Assembly (NCBI GenBank): GCA_038380435.1
Contig: JAWZYU010000005.1
Span: 39,950,001-40,014,000 of the forward strand
From: Ryuthela nishihirai
Lineage: Eukaryota; Arthropoda; Arachnida; Araneae; Heptathelidae
DNA: 64,000 nucleotides
Direction: 5' to 3'
The notes below the pieces were generated by a model that worked only from the letters and a program-made list of their open reading frames with translations, searched no databases and had not been told where the DNA came from. Shown here in pieces: positions 33,144 to 43,877 of this stretch (its first letter is position 1; every line of letters begins with the position of its first letter). The translations under genes were made by a program, and so were the position numbers.

Positions 33144-33269
33144 CGCCGATAAGACGAAATAATCTAATTAGAATTGGTCCTGATATATTAAATCTACTGT
33201 GGGAGATAGAGGCGTTACGGTCTCAAGCTAGAGAGACCTTATGAGATACGTTTATAACAACGGTCATAT

Positions 33270-33490
33270 TCTCGTTATAATAGACTAATGGGAGGGGACT
33301 GGTTCTCCTCCTACGGTGATAAGATTATAAGTTATAAAACGTTCTAAGATTAGCGAAGAAGAAATCAGAAGATAGAAGATTGGTTTTTATAGACTAAAGT
33401 GAGGAGATAAAACTCTCCTCCTATGGTGACGAGAAGATTATAATATATGAGGTGAACTAAACTTCAAGAAGAAGGAATTAGAAGATAGAA
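33270..33490 (+). repeat. Tandem duplication in LINE 3' UTR
   Basis: ATAGACTAATGGGAGGGGAC...CTCCTCCTACGGTGATAAG and ATAGACTAAAGTGAGGAGAT...CTCCTCCTATGGTGACGAG are two units about 115 bp apart. Each is followed by GAAGAAG(A/G)AAT and AGAAGATAGAA. Confidence 0.75.
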
Positions 33491-33824
33491 AACTTTAAAG
33501 CCATTGTTATATTGTATTTAATTGAAAATGTATTATTTATTTGTTTATTTTTGTAAAGGGTACCAGATTGTACTCTAATTTATATACTTGTATATATGTT
33601 ATTGTTTAAATAAAGAGAAAGATGTAAAAGAAAAATGATGGTGTTCTTCCAGCGGACCCGGGGGGGGGGGCGGGGGGGGCGCAGAGAACAAAATTTTAGA
33701 GTAGCTCATATTAGCCTGTAGTGCCGTTTTTGGCAGGGCAGGCATCCACTTAATTTAGAGAGTCTTACCCCTGAGTCATAAGTACAACACAAGTGATCCT
33801 TGCAGTTTTAATCCAGCAGTAGTG

Positions 33825-35990
33825 ATGCCTCGTAACTGTGTTAATAGTGCAGATACATTTTGTTACATTTGCGGGGAAGTGATGTTTGCAAGCCAGAAAA
33901 GGACCATCACTCCAACAGTGAAAGCAGCGTATGAGTTTTATTTTGATGTAAGTGTGTGGGCCCAGGACACATATGCTTCAGTATGTGTGCAAGAAATCTT
34001 CTGAAGTGAGTTAAAAACGAAAAAGTGGCGATGCCGTTTGCTGTTCCTATGGCTTGGAGAGAGCCAAGCAATCATGCAAATGACTGCTACTTCTACATGG
34101 TTTCACCTGTTCCTGGAGGCATCACAAGGAACAAGAAGTGGACAATAGCGTACCCGAATATACAATCTGTTCTCAGGACAATGAATTTGTCTCTTAATTA
34201 CCTTCACTCTTACTTCAATGAAATGACAGGTTCGCTTGTTGTTACACCCATACCGACGTATGCCTCAGACTTGCTGCGTCAAGTGATGTATAAAAATATG
34301 TCCAACAATTCACGCACGAGAGTTGTATAGGGACGACACAGTTTATTCACACTATACTGTATACAATTACGTGCAGGGGATGCTCTCTACTCCGTAGGCC
34401 TTTGCTGCTTTGCTGCTGCAAGCAATTACACCATGAGGTGGAGAACCGCACACTTTGCAGATTCTCGCTTTATCAACCTTAAACTCGAAGAAAGGATAAT
34501 TAATTTTTGCCTACAATATGGTTCACACAGAATCCACAGAGCTGCATCAGATTCACCAAGAATCTTGATTCACACAAAGAATTGAACCCTCTCCTTAAGG
34601 ATTTCCTTTTTGAGAAAGAGCGGCGTCCCCTTGACATGCATCAAATGTCCTTCCAGTTTGACAGCAACGCTCAGACTCCTATTTATTATTGCCCAGTTCG
34701 TCTTTGGCACTCACACATACGCCCCTGGCTAGTTGTAAAAGAGACATAACAGGCTTTTGGGATCAGTCCTCTCAATGCAGGCAGCCAGCTCAGACCCGAA
34801 AACAACGTATATGAGTAACATACCCACAATAGCACTTCCAAGAACACACTTAATACATACAAATATCTACAATAACAAAAATACAATAAAATTCAACAAT
34901 AAATTAAATAGCCGATAAATATATTAGAGGGACAAGACACAAGACCAAAGCAGAGTTACTTGGATCAAAACTTAAACAATGGAACATTCTCAAGGAAAAT
35001 GTCCGAGTGACTTCGTTTCGAATTCGTCATGAGCAGTTTGTGCCTTATTTCAGAAAGGAAGATGACCTAGTGTTCTGCTCCAATATAGATGACCTGATGA
35101 ATACCTTCGAATCAAACATGACCCTCAAAAATGGCAACTATTCATAGAATCCTCGAAATTGAGTCTCAAGGCAATGTTGCTGCATAATGGAAATCGACTT
35201 CCATCCATTCCGGTCGGACACACTGTCTACATAAAAGAAACCTACAACAACCAAAAACAGCTGTTGAACTGTCTGCATTACAGCAAGTATGGCTGGCATC
35301 TCTGTTGTGACTTTAAGGTAGTGGCTCTATTGATGGGTCTGCAGTTGTGATATACTAAATACTGCTGTTACTTATGTGAATGGGACAGCTAAGCAAAGAC
35401 TTTGCACTAAATGAAACAGCACTGGCAGAAACGCACAAAATCCTGCTACTGTCCCTACACATAGAACTCATTGTGATGAAAAACTTCGTAAAAGTCATGG
35501 ACCGGACTGCATCAGCTTTCAAGTACTTGGCTGACAAATTCCTTGGACTCAGCGAAGAAAAAATTAAAGAGGGAATGCTTGTGGGTCCTCAGATCCGCGA
35601 GGTGTTCAGAGACAGATGTTCGACAATCTGCTTCAGGATGACGAGAAAAAGCCTTGGGACGTGTTTCGCCTGGTGTGAACTAAATTCCTCAGGAATGTCA
35701 GGGCAGTCAATTTCAAGAAACTGGTTAAGGACATGTCTCTGTATCACATACTTGGCTGCAATATGTCCTTAAAGATCCACTTTCCCCATTCCCAGTTAGA
35801 TTTCTTTCCAAACAACTGCGGCATGGTTAGTGATGAGCAGTGAACGCACTAGGATATTGCAACGATGGAGAAAAGATACCAGGGAAACTGATCCACTTCA
35901 ATGTTGGCTGACTACTGTTGGACGCTCGCCAGAGATGATTCTGAGAAGTTGTACAAGCGACGGGAAAAGCGACGTCGGAAGTAGAAGCGG
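33825..35990 (+). pseudogene. Unrecognised multicopy family, copy 2 (candidate DDE-type transposase)
   Basis: ATG 33825 reads MPRNCVNSADTFCYICGE with an intact CxxC pair, then VKAAYEFYF. FAVPMAWREPSNHANDCYF and YPNIQSVLRT follow. About 745 bp from 34180 to 34925 does not match copy 1 and looks inserted. Downstream: KAELLGSKLKQWN, VRVTSFRIRHEQF, LFIESSKLSLKAMLLHNGN (Asp of copy 1 replaced by Glu), CCDFKVVALLMGLQL, a stop, then YTKYCCYLCEWDS with a CxxC, LHIELIVMKNFVKVMD, and KIKEGMLVGPQIREV. Several frames are needed. The N-terminal knuckle, central acidic blocks and CxxC resemble DDE transposases with zinc-binding inserts, but I have no named family for it. Confidence 0.6.
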
Positions 35991-37239
35991 AGTTTTACCG
36001 ATACATGTCATATTTAAGTATTACTCTATTATATAAGAAACTATTGAGGATTTCTCAGAAAGCGTAGCCAATTTTGCATTTTCATTATGATATTTGTGTT
36101 CAGTACCTTGAAAACTTTAAGAAATGGCTACTTTTATCTCAGAGGCATGACTTTTATGAAAATTTGTTGCCGTGTTATGAACAGCGGTGGAATATGCAAA
36201 GAAAAATCGCAATGTCAAGACGTATATGTATCTATCCTGAAATTTATTACACAGTTACCATAGTGTCATCATAATATTCACTAACAAATGTTTAGTTGCC
36301 TGAGATATATCTGTGAATATGTAAGTAAGTTTATTTTCTGTTTTATGTATCGTGTTTGGCTGTATTATAGTTGCATAAAAGCGTTCAGACCACTACACTA
36401 ATCTTACATCTACGGCCTAAGCAAGAGCCGCGGTAATAAATGATCGTCATTAAGAATAAAGAATCTTAGTTCCATTTTTATACGTATATCATTGAATAAT
36501 AAAAAATACATCTATATAAAAGTGGAAAAGATGATTTGAAACTATATCTCTGTTGAGGGGTACCTGACTTTAAAGCATTGTGTCTGTCATAGCGAGCACA
36601 GCCATTTCATTTGAAATCCTTCTCTTTCCACTAAATAACAGTTTCTGATTTGTTCTCTTCTCCCTTAAGAAAAGTCCATTTTAAAATTAAAACAATTTGT
36701 TGATTTCTAAATAATTCTTGACTGAAACTCGTTCAAGAAACATTATTACATTCACCATCAGTAAACTGCATAAATGTATTTAAGGTTTTAAGTTATTCAA
36801 GTGGTCATTTAAAGAGTGTCAGTTGTATTCCAGAGTAAGTGAATAAAATCATTCCAAATGGTTTGTAAAGTCCAAAAAAGAAAATGGATTGAATTACATT
36901 TCGGCGAATTTAAGCTCAATGCAATATTTGGTATACCACTCCGTCTGAGGAACAATCGCTATCGTTAAATATTAGCAGCAAGCTGCATGCAATTATTCGT
37001 ATTACAGTCGAAAATACTCAACACCGGAAAGGATAAGTCGAAATATCGGATGAGAAACAAAAGTTTGTTTCGTTCGGGCGGCAATACTTTTACATATGTA
37101 AATATTGTTTTAACACGAAAATGTTCTACCATTCGATGAAAAATATGCTATTCAGACTTCCTCGGACAACACGAACTTTACGTATGATAACGGAGTAATC
37201 ACTGACACAGTTTGATAATTTTTGAACAACTTCAAATTT
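35991..37239. other. No recognised feature
   Basis: AT-rich spacer of about 1.25 kb without coding motifs or clear repeats. Confidence 0.35.
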
Positions 37240-37248
37240 CTTGCTCCT

Positions 37249-37637
37249 CGGGGCGGGGGTGGCTCAGTCGGTAGCGCGCCAGGCTCGTAATTTGTAGTTC
37301 CCAGGTTCGAGTCCCAGCTGGGTCAGCGTTGAGATTTATCTCCGCAAAAATTCCCCGCCCTGCCCACGGTCAGTAGGGGACACCGATGGGCTTGGAAAGG
37401 CCGCCGTCCGTCGGATGGGACGTTAAGCCGTGGCCCCGTGTGCGGGAGAGACAGACCCTGTGCACGTTAAAGAACACGCTGGATGGCCTTGACGGGGGGC
37501 TACCATCTGTCTCCCAACAGTTGTTCCAGTGGGTCCCCTCCCCCAACCTTCTCTGAGCCTTCGGGGTCCATGTGACCAGGCCATTTAGCCCATGGTGTGC
37601 AAAAAAAGTGCCCTGAGGTAAAACAACCCAACCCAAT
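37249..37637 (+). mobile_element. tRNA-derived SINE family 1, full length (389 bp)
   Basis: The head contains GGTGGCTCAGTCGGTAGCGC (A box) and CCCAGGTTCGAGTCCCAGC (B box). The body has GGGACACCGATGGGCTTGG, GGACGTTAAGCCGTGGCC and TGCACGTTAAAGAACACGC, and the 3' end is TAAAACAACCCAACCCAA. The 9-bp target duplication CTTGCTCCT (37240-37248 and 37638-37646) fixes both ends exactly. The reverse-strand frames inside are incidental. This copy and 41962-42349 are nearly identical, so the family was active recently. Confidence 0.93.
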
Positions 37638-37650
37638 CTTGCTCCTTAGT

Positions 37651-38220
37651 TACCGTATATTTCCGCAGATAAGACGATAGTTGAATGATAAAAAAGGCCC
37701 CCAAAATCCGGTCGTCTTATAGGACAGATACAAATAAAATTAGATTGAAATTTATATAAATTGAAACCATTATTACTGCAACTATTCGAAAAATCTATCA
37801 TATTATTTAAATACGCTATATGATAATACATTACATTGTAATAGTAAAACAATACTAAAACAAAATAAATATTAAAAGTTATGTTTATTGAGCTACTGAG
37901 GAAAAAACGGACAAACCGTAATTATTTACTAGTACAGAGTAAGGTATGTCCACAAAATAGAATACCACGCTTTTGTGAATAGTCAAGGTCATTACCCGAA
38001 TGCCCGAATCAATGCGAATGTTTGCGAATAGGACATAATTCCGTATACGCTATACAGTATTATTATCCAGATGATGATCGCCGATCTCAACTAAATGCAT
38101 AGGCCGTTGATAGTTTGGGGTCGTCTTATAAGACAGATATATGCTAAAACTATAAAACTTTGACGAAAATTTACACCTCGTCTTATCTGAAGGTCGTCTT
38201 ATCTGCGGAAATATACGGTA
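37651..38220. mobile_element. MITE with perfect 27-bp terminal inverted repeats
   Basis: 37651-37677 and 38194-38220 are exact inverted copies over 27 bp, starting TACCGTATATTTCCGCAGAT. If the outer TA is the target duplication, the element is 37653-38218 and belongs to the Tc1/mariner/pogo side. The interior is AT-rich and non-coding and repeats GGTCGTCTTATA(G/A)GACAGATA twice in direct orientation (37711 and 38122). Confidence 0.92.
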
Positions 38221-38261
38221 TTTAAGAACGTCTGTAAATACACTAGCCGTATTGGCTGTTT

Positions 38262-38390
38262 TGTGTCGTTTTTCTGCTGAGGTCCTGCCATCCTCTCAGA
38301 CCTTCTACTGTGGCATATAAACTGACAGGCTCCTGTCAGACCTCTGTAGCAAGCAGCTGCTTGAGGGGGTATTTATTTATATTTATTGTT
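38262..38390 (+). mobile_element. tRNA-derived SINE family 2, head missing
   Basis: GTGTCGTTTTTCTGCTGAGG through GCTTGAGGGGGTATTTATTT matches 22572-22690 at high identity. The tRNA-like head is absent, consistent with 5' truncation during retroposition. Confidence 0.82.
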
Positions 38391-38959
38391 TTCCACTCGA
38401 CATCTGGGACAAAGATTAATACTTTTGTCTGCCGGTTATGACCCGAGAATCCTGCCCTTCATTTAATCCTTGATCGAATACCGATGTCGGGATAAGCTCA
38501 TATTCGAGATCTTTAATGAATGAAGAAAATACTCATTCAATCTTTGACTTGATCTTCACTCTCAAAATACAGCATAACCTGTGAATTGCTTTAGGAGACA
38601 ACAAAGCAATGTGTTCATCAACATACTGTTAACACGAAATTTCACACTGGTCCCGACTTTCATGTTAACCATTTGCCACTCTATTAAGAGTCAATTTTCT
38701 TACTTGATTAACCCAGACTGAATTTCAACCAGAAACGCAGCGCTAGATTCTGCCATGGTAAGCATCGCCCGCGAAATGGGCTCGCGCACAATTTAGGACG
38801 AAATCCACTTTTACATTTTCACTACTGTTTTCGAAGCGAATTTAATAGTCTTGAATCCTATACCGATCACAAACTGAAAATTGCTTTATTTGAGTTTGCA
38901 ATCATTTCAAACCGTTTCATAAATCACAGCTCGCAAAACTAACGCAATTACTCTAAAGC

Positions 38960-39420
38960 GTATTTGTAAGGGGTTTAGCGATATTACGTATTGCCATGAA
39001 GGTGGTTCGCGATATTACGTATTAACCATGAAAAGGGTTCGCGATATTATGTATTAACCATGAAAGGGATTAGCGATATTATGTATTAACCATTAAAGAG
39101 GTTCGATATTATGTATTAACCATGAAAGGGGTTAGCAATATTATGTATTAACCATGAAAGGGGTTAGCAATATTATGTATTAACCATGAAAGGGGTTAGC
39201 GATATTATGTATTAACCATGAAAGGGGTTAGCGATATTATGTATTAACCATGAAAGGGGTTAGCGATATTATGTATTAACCATGAAAGGGGTTAGCGATA
39301 TTATGTATTAACCATGAAAGGGGTTCGATATTATGTATTAACCATGAAAAGCGTTAGCGAGATTATACCTTAGCATTAAAGAGGTTCTCAAGGTTATATC
39401 TTAGAATTAAAGGGGTTCGC
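38960..39420. repeat. 32-bp minisatellite, about 12 units plus degenerate edge
   Basis: The unit is GGGGTTAGCGATATTATG followed by TATTAACCATGAAA. Middle units are identical or nearly so, while the left units carry ACG for ATG and TTCGC for TTAGC. Two units lack five or so bases (GGTTCGATATTATG). Right-hand units decay into TTATACCTTAGCATTAAAG. No coding content. Confidence 0.93.
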
Positions 39421-39799
39421 TGGACGAAAAAGATTAAGAAACGCTGCTCTAAATAAATCCGATTATGCCAAAAGGTCTTAAAGTACAAGAGTAATATCTC
39501 TTTTCCCAATTCCTTATATAATAATTTATTACTAATTAATAGTTTGAGCTTTCTGGCTATCTTTGTCCTTTGTTTTGGAAAATCGCAGCATCCTTTTTAG
39601 AAATTTAAAACAATTATAATTATAAATACTCTGAAGCTGTCCACAAAATACTGACTTCGGAATCCTCAGTTAGAATATGGCAAATGCAACATTCCGATTT
39701 TTAATCCCTCTTTCAAAATTAATTGTCAAACCAAAAAGAATTGTCAATCAAATCTCCTCCTGATGTCACCAAATACTAAAAAAGCAACAACGGCCTTTC
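39421..39799. other. No recognised feature
   Basis: AT-rich spacer after the minisatellite; no motif seen. Confidence 0.35.
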
Positions 39800-40610
39800 T
39801 ACCAAATATACCTTCTGATGAATGCTTGTTGTCATCGCGACCTGAAAAAACTGGATTAACCTTTAATTCCGAAATTCTTGTGTGAGGATATCAAGAAGAT
39901 AGGCCTCGTTAGCATGCTCACTTTACAAGATCCTGGGTGAAAAAAATCTCTTTTAGCGAATGTAACAAAGGTATTTTATGGTTTAAGGTAAAGGTGAACA
40001 ATATCTGATCAAAGGCAATTACTAATTTTTCTGGTACGAACTTGATTATTTAAGCAGTACAGCGCATATTCATTGAACCAATTCCGAAGCCACTATAGCC
40101 TTATGGCTTGAAACATGCTACTACAGTTTAAGATTGGCGATGTCGGCGAAACTATTTACCAGCGACAAGAGCTGATCAAGAACGGCAACAATGTGATATG
40201 CGCAAGGTATCTGTAAATCCGTCCATGTGGGATGGTCACTCCACAAAACAGAGAGAGTAGAAACGGAAAAGTATTTGTAACAGGAACCCATCAGTTCAGG
40301 AAGTTGAAATTTCTTTAATCCTACTCAAGAAACCTAAAGAAGTCTGCATCCTGCGAATGTGGTCTCAATTCTGCAGGCTGAGAAACAAAAAGTGAGCACA
40401 GAATAACCAAACTCAAATGGAAAGTTTCTTTCTATCTCGGTCTGAAGAAATAATATCTCCTTTGGAGAGTACAATGAAACTGCATCCGCTGAACACGGAG
40501 TCTGATAACCCGCATTTAACTTGCCTGGTTCCATCGATCATATCACAGAAATGGGACTCTTTCCAATTGATTCTTCAATACGTTTTCGGACTACTCCTAA
40601 ATTATCTGAC
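39800..40610 (-). mobile_element. Old, eroded RTE-like copy (endonuclease start and leader)
   Basis: Plus-strand GAAATTCTTGTGTGAGGATA at 39870 matches GGAATTCTTGTGTGAGGACA of copy A (9417). CATGTGGGATGGTCACTCC near 40235 matches CTGTGTGGTTGACCACTCC. AATATCTCCTTTGGAGAG near 40450 matches GTATCTCTTTTGAAAGAG. Order and spacing fit copy A from its endonuclease start to near its 5' end. Heavy divergence and indels leave no frame. Confidence 0.6.
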
Positions 40611-41511
40611 GACATATCACCAATATAAAAGAAATGAAATATCTGCGATGTGTTTTGTTAGTTGTTTTCGCAGCGTTTCGTTTAGGGGAAATAAAGTTCA
40701 TCTCTCTTCAGCTGCGACCTTCAGTAGCATAACAGGATTCTTTTGTTGGCTTTAGAGCTTTAAGGTTGCGATCTTCTTTTCACGAGATCAGACATCGATT
40801 GTCGTTCGTCTTCTCTCAGCAGAGAGGCTTGTCTCCTACAATCCCTCCGTGGGAGGAAGAAAGAAACATCCTCCTTCTGCGATCGGCCTTTGTCTTCCTC
40901 TCTCCACGGCAGATGATCTCATCCTAGCAGATAAGCACTCGTCCACCTAAATCTACCGTAGGCCGCAAATAATTCCATTCCTGCTCCAAGGCGCGCACAG
41001 ACACCGGTACACTACCTGGTTTCCGCATCACCACGAAGCCGGTTGCTATGGGAACGGCAGGACACAAGATAGCCCAGATTACCTGCTGGAAGTGCACGTG
41101 CTTTGGTAGAGTAGAGGAGGCAAAAAAACTCCTTACCCTCCCTTCCCGGCTAAAAAAAGAGACTTCAATGCCACACGAGTTTGCGTTGTTTACGAAACGT
41201 TGTTCGACGATCCTTTTGCAAAAAGATTGCCTCATCACGTCAAAGAAAATCGCAGTCGTCAGAGATGAAATTCTTCACTCGATGGGGCATTTAGAAAATT
41301 GCTGATTCCGTTCACTAGACTTGGAACGAAGAACATGTAGAAATAGACTTTTTGTTTTTCCTGATTAAAAAAAAACGTTTAATGTCCTTTGAGTAGATAT
41401 TTATTCAATAAGCCATTCGTATACATTCAATAAGCTTGCACTCAATAGTCATACGTATCCATTGGCATACACTCAATTCAAGTATATTCAATAGCCATAA
41501 TTTCAAAGGTG
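40611..41511. other. No recognised gene
   Basis: Higher-GC stretch near 40900-41280 with short frames but no domain motifs. TTCAATA words repeat at 41405-41500. Confidence 0.35.
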
Positions 41512-41567
41512 AGGGAGTGGCTCAGTCTGAGCGCGCCGGATTCGTAATGTGCAGTTCTCAGGGTGCA
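41512..41567 (+). mobile_element. SINE family 1 head, 5' half of a copy split by a LINE
   Basis: GAGTGGCTCAGTCTGAGCGC and GGATTCGTAATGTGCAGTTC match the tRNA-like head through the base before the B box. The copy stops where a poly-T (LINE tail) begins. The missing rest appears at 42946-43280 in the same orientation. Confidence 0.78.
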
Positions 41568-42945
41568 TTTTTTTTTCAATTTATTTATTATTCTTTGATC
41601 ATAGTACAAGTAGATTTTTATCATTACAGGTGACTCACAAAGCTTGAAGCTTATCTGCAGGATATAAAATAATTACATTTATAATTTGTTACAATAGTAT
41701 GATTAGCCTTCTTTCATGTGATGTGACATTAATATTGTTTGACATTTACATATGATGAATGTAATTTTGACATTGAAATGTGGTATTTATAATATTTAAC
41801 AATGAAATTTCTAATTCTTTGCAAATAAAGCAAATTTGGTGGTATATTTATAGGATATTTCACATTACAGTGTTTCTTGTCCAAAAGAACCTACTTTGGC
41901 TATAGTAAACCTTTTCCTGATATAATATTACAATAACTCTCTCTTCTTTTTACTTCGATTAAATGGGGCGAGGGTGGCTCAGTCGGTAACGCGCCAGGCT
42001 CGTAATCTGTAGTTCCCAGGATCGAGTCCCAGCTGGGTCAGCGTTGAGATTTATCTCCGCAAAATTTCCCCTGCCCACGATCAGTAGGGGACACCGATGG
42101 GCTTGAAAAGGTCGCCGTCCGTCGGATGGGACGTTAAGCCGTGGCCCCGTGTGCGGGAGAGCCATACCCTGTGCACGTTAAAGAACACGCTGGATGGCCT
42201 TGACGGGAGGCTACCATCTGTCTCCCAACAGTTGTTCCAGTGGGTCCCCTCCCCCAACCTTCTCTGAGCCTTCGGGGTCCTTGTGGCCTGGCCTTTTAGC
42301 CCATGGTGTGCAAAAAAGTGCCGCTCAGAGGTAAAACAATCCAGTCCAAACTTCGATTATATGTAATTGCTTTGGGCTGAATAGTTGGTTATAGTGAATG
42401 TTTTATTTGTTTCTTTGAATCTGTTTTTTAGGACTTCTTTAAGTTGGGGTTTTAATAAAGTAGAAGATTTATGGAAAATATTTCTCTTGGTAAGAGGTTA
42501 AAAGTTGTCTCTTGTAATTGCTTCTTTATTTTCCATAGTTGTTTCTAAAAGTTGATAACTTAATAGTTTTTTTTTGTTTCATTCTTGTATTTTTTTTTAA
42601 TGTTGAATTTTTACCTTATGTTTATCATCAAAGAAATTATTTAGTGTTAGGCTGTATTTATATAAATTTCGAAAGGATAAGATATCTAAATAATCAAATC
42701 TTTTTTAGCTGTAGTTAGATGTGTGCTTGACAGGTATTAAGATTTTAACGATTGACGATTGAATTCCCTCAATCTTTTTAATGCTTATTGAGTTTGTTGT
42801 GCCATAAGTTTATGATCGATTCACAGATAGCTTAATAGACAATTAAATATGTTTCGGTTTGTTAAAATATATCTTAATTTATGCAATTTAAAAGCGCAGA
42901 ATCTTACACTTCCGCAGATTTTTTCGAATGTGTATTCCAGTGTAA
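41568..42945 (-). mobile_element. 5'-truncated LINE (CR1/L2/Jockey-like RT C-terminus) with poly(A)
   Basis: On the minus strand, translation from 42945 gives LHKLRYILTNRNIFNCLLSY, then YGTTNSISIKKIEGIQSSIV and FDYLDILSFRNLYKYSLTLN, the C-terminal thumb region of CR1/L2/Jockey-type reverse transcriptases. One in-frame stop and frameshifts follow. The 3' end is AATAAATAAATT and then an A-run (T-run at 41570-41578 on the plus strand). A family-1 SINE (41962-42349) is inserted in its 3' region. The ends coincide with the break in a SINE, so the limits are well constrained. Confidence 0.72.
41962..42349 (+). mobile_element. tRNA-derived SINE family 1, full length (388 bp), inside a LINE
   Basis: Head GGTGGCTCAGTCGGTAACGC and B box GGATCGAGTCCCAGC, same body as 37249-37637, 3' end TAAAACAATCCAGTCC. 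The target duplication ACTTCGATTA (41952-41961 and 42350-42359) is exact over 10 bp. The body lost a few bases near 42065 relative to the other copy. Confidence 0.93.
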
Positions 42946-43280
42946 TATGCTCCCTGGGCCAGAGTTGAGATTATTTCTGAAAAACTCCCCGCCCTGCCTT
43001 TAAAAGGGTAAGGGACATTGATGGACTTGCAAAGGCTGCGGTCCGTCTGGTGGGACGTTAAACCGTGGCCCCCTGTGAGGGAAAGCCATACCCTGTGCAC
43101 GTCAAAGGACACGCTGGATGACCTTGACGGAAGGCTACCATCTGTCTTCTAAAAGCTAAGCAGTAGATATCTTCCACCCAACTTTCTCTGAGACCTAGGA
43201 ATCCTTATGACCTGGCCATTTAGGCACTTATGTGGGGGGGGGGGGGGGGGGAATGTCACTCAGAAGTAAAGCACCCCATA
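42946..43280 (+). mobile_element. SINE family 1 body, 3' half of the split copy
   Basis: CTCCCTGGGCCAGAGTTGAG continues from the B-box side, followed by CATTGATGGACTTGCAAAGG, GGACGTTAAACCGTGGCC and the GTAAAGCACCCCA end. It has a G-run at 43233-43250 and is more diverged than the two intact copies, consistent with being the oldest of the nest. Confidence 0.8.
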
Positions 43281-43399
43281 CTTTCTATAGGCATATATTT
43301 TATAATTTTGCATAGTTTCTCGCCATAACAAAATATTTGTAGGCTTAAAAATAAATATACGTTCAATAGTATCTCACAGGAGACTCATGAAGAGTTAGC

Positions 43400-43700
43400 T
43401 GAAAAAATTCAGTTTTGCCTTCAGTCGAGTCGAACCCACGTCCCCTAATCACACGTCAGGTATCGTGACATGTGATCGACCAAACTATCTGCCGACTAAC
43501 TCTTTCTCAGCTAATTATGACTCTAAACACTCTGATTTTTTTTTCCATTTCCTTACTCGTGGCGCCATTTATGTCGGGAATGAACACAAAAAAATCCGGA
43601 GGGTTTCGAGTCAGAATTAGCGGAGAAAGAGTTAGCCGGCTGATAGTTCAGAGGTTAGGATACCTGATAGGTGATCACGCGACGTGGGTTAGAGAGTCGC
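43400..43700. repeat. Foldback with tRNA-like arms
   Basis: 43432-43525 (minus) and 43607-43692 (plus) are inverted copies with small gaps. Both contain AACTCTTTCTC(C/A)GCTAATT, CAGGTATC and AACCCACGTC when read in the same sense. The outward reading resembles a tRNA-like head ending GACGTGGGTTCGACTC in the left arm. No coding sequence. Confidence 0.65.
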
Positions 43701-43877
43701 ACTAACGGCAACACTCGATATTTTCAGTCAACCATTCACGAAATGCATTTTCTGTCCGGCGTGTCCGGCAAACCAACCACATCAATCTCGGTTTCGCCTG
43801 CGTTAGGAGGTACTTCGCCGCGGGTGAGAAAGATTCAGTAGGTGGTACACTGATGTCAATCTGCACCACCACTGAAG

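Larger units (their letters stand above)
28440..33640 (+). mobile_element. Two-ORF non-LTR retrotransposon (I/R1 group), inactivated
   Basis: Order: leader (about 28440-28738), gag-like ORF1 with CCHC knuckles, then ORF2 with APE endonuclease, reverse transcriptase, RNase H and a cysteine-rich tail, then a 3' UTR of about 500 bp with an internal duplication and an AATAAA near 33609. ORF2 follows ORF1 within 10 bases. Both ends are approximate because I found no target duplication. The clade is inferred from CCHC gag plus RNase H. Mutations include frameshifts in both ORFs and a minisatellite in place of the RT core. Confidence 0.82.

Noticed and set aside
37260..37330. tRNA gene
   Set aside because: A and B boxes are present, but the arms do not fold as a mature tRNA and the sequence continues into a repeated 388-bp SINE with target duplications.
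38960..39420. CRISPR-like array
   Set aside because: Units are contiguous 32-bp repeats without unique spacers, in a eukaryotic transposon-rich context.
40417..40755. 112-residue ORF
   Set aside because: It overlaps an eroded RTE leader that is non-coding in the better copies; no domain recognised.
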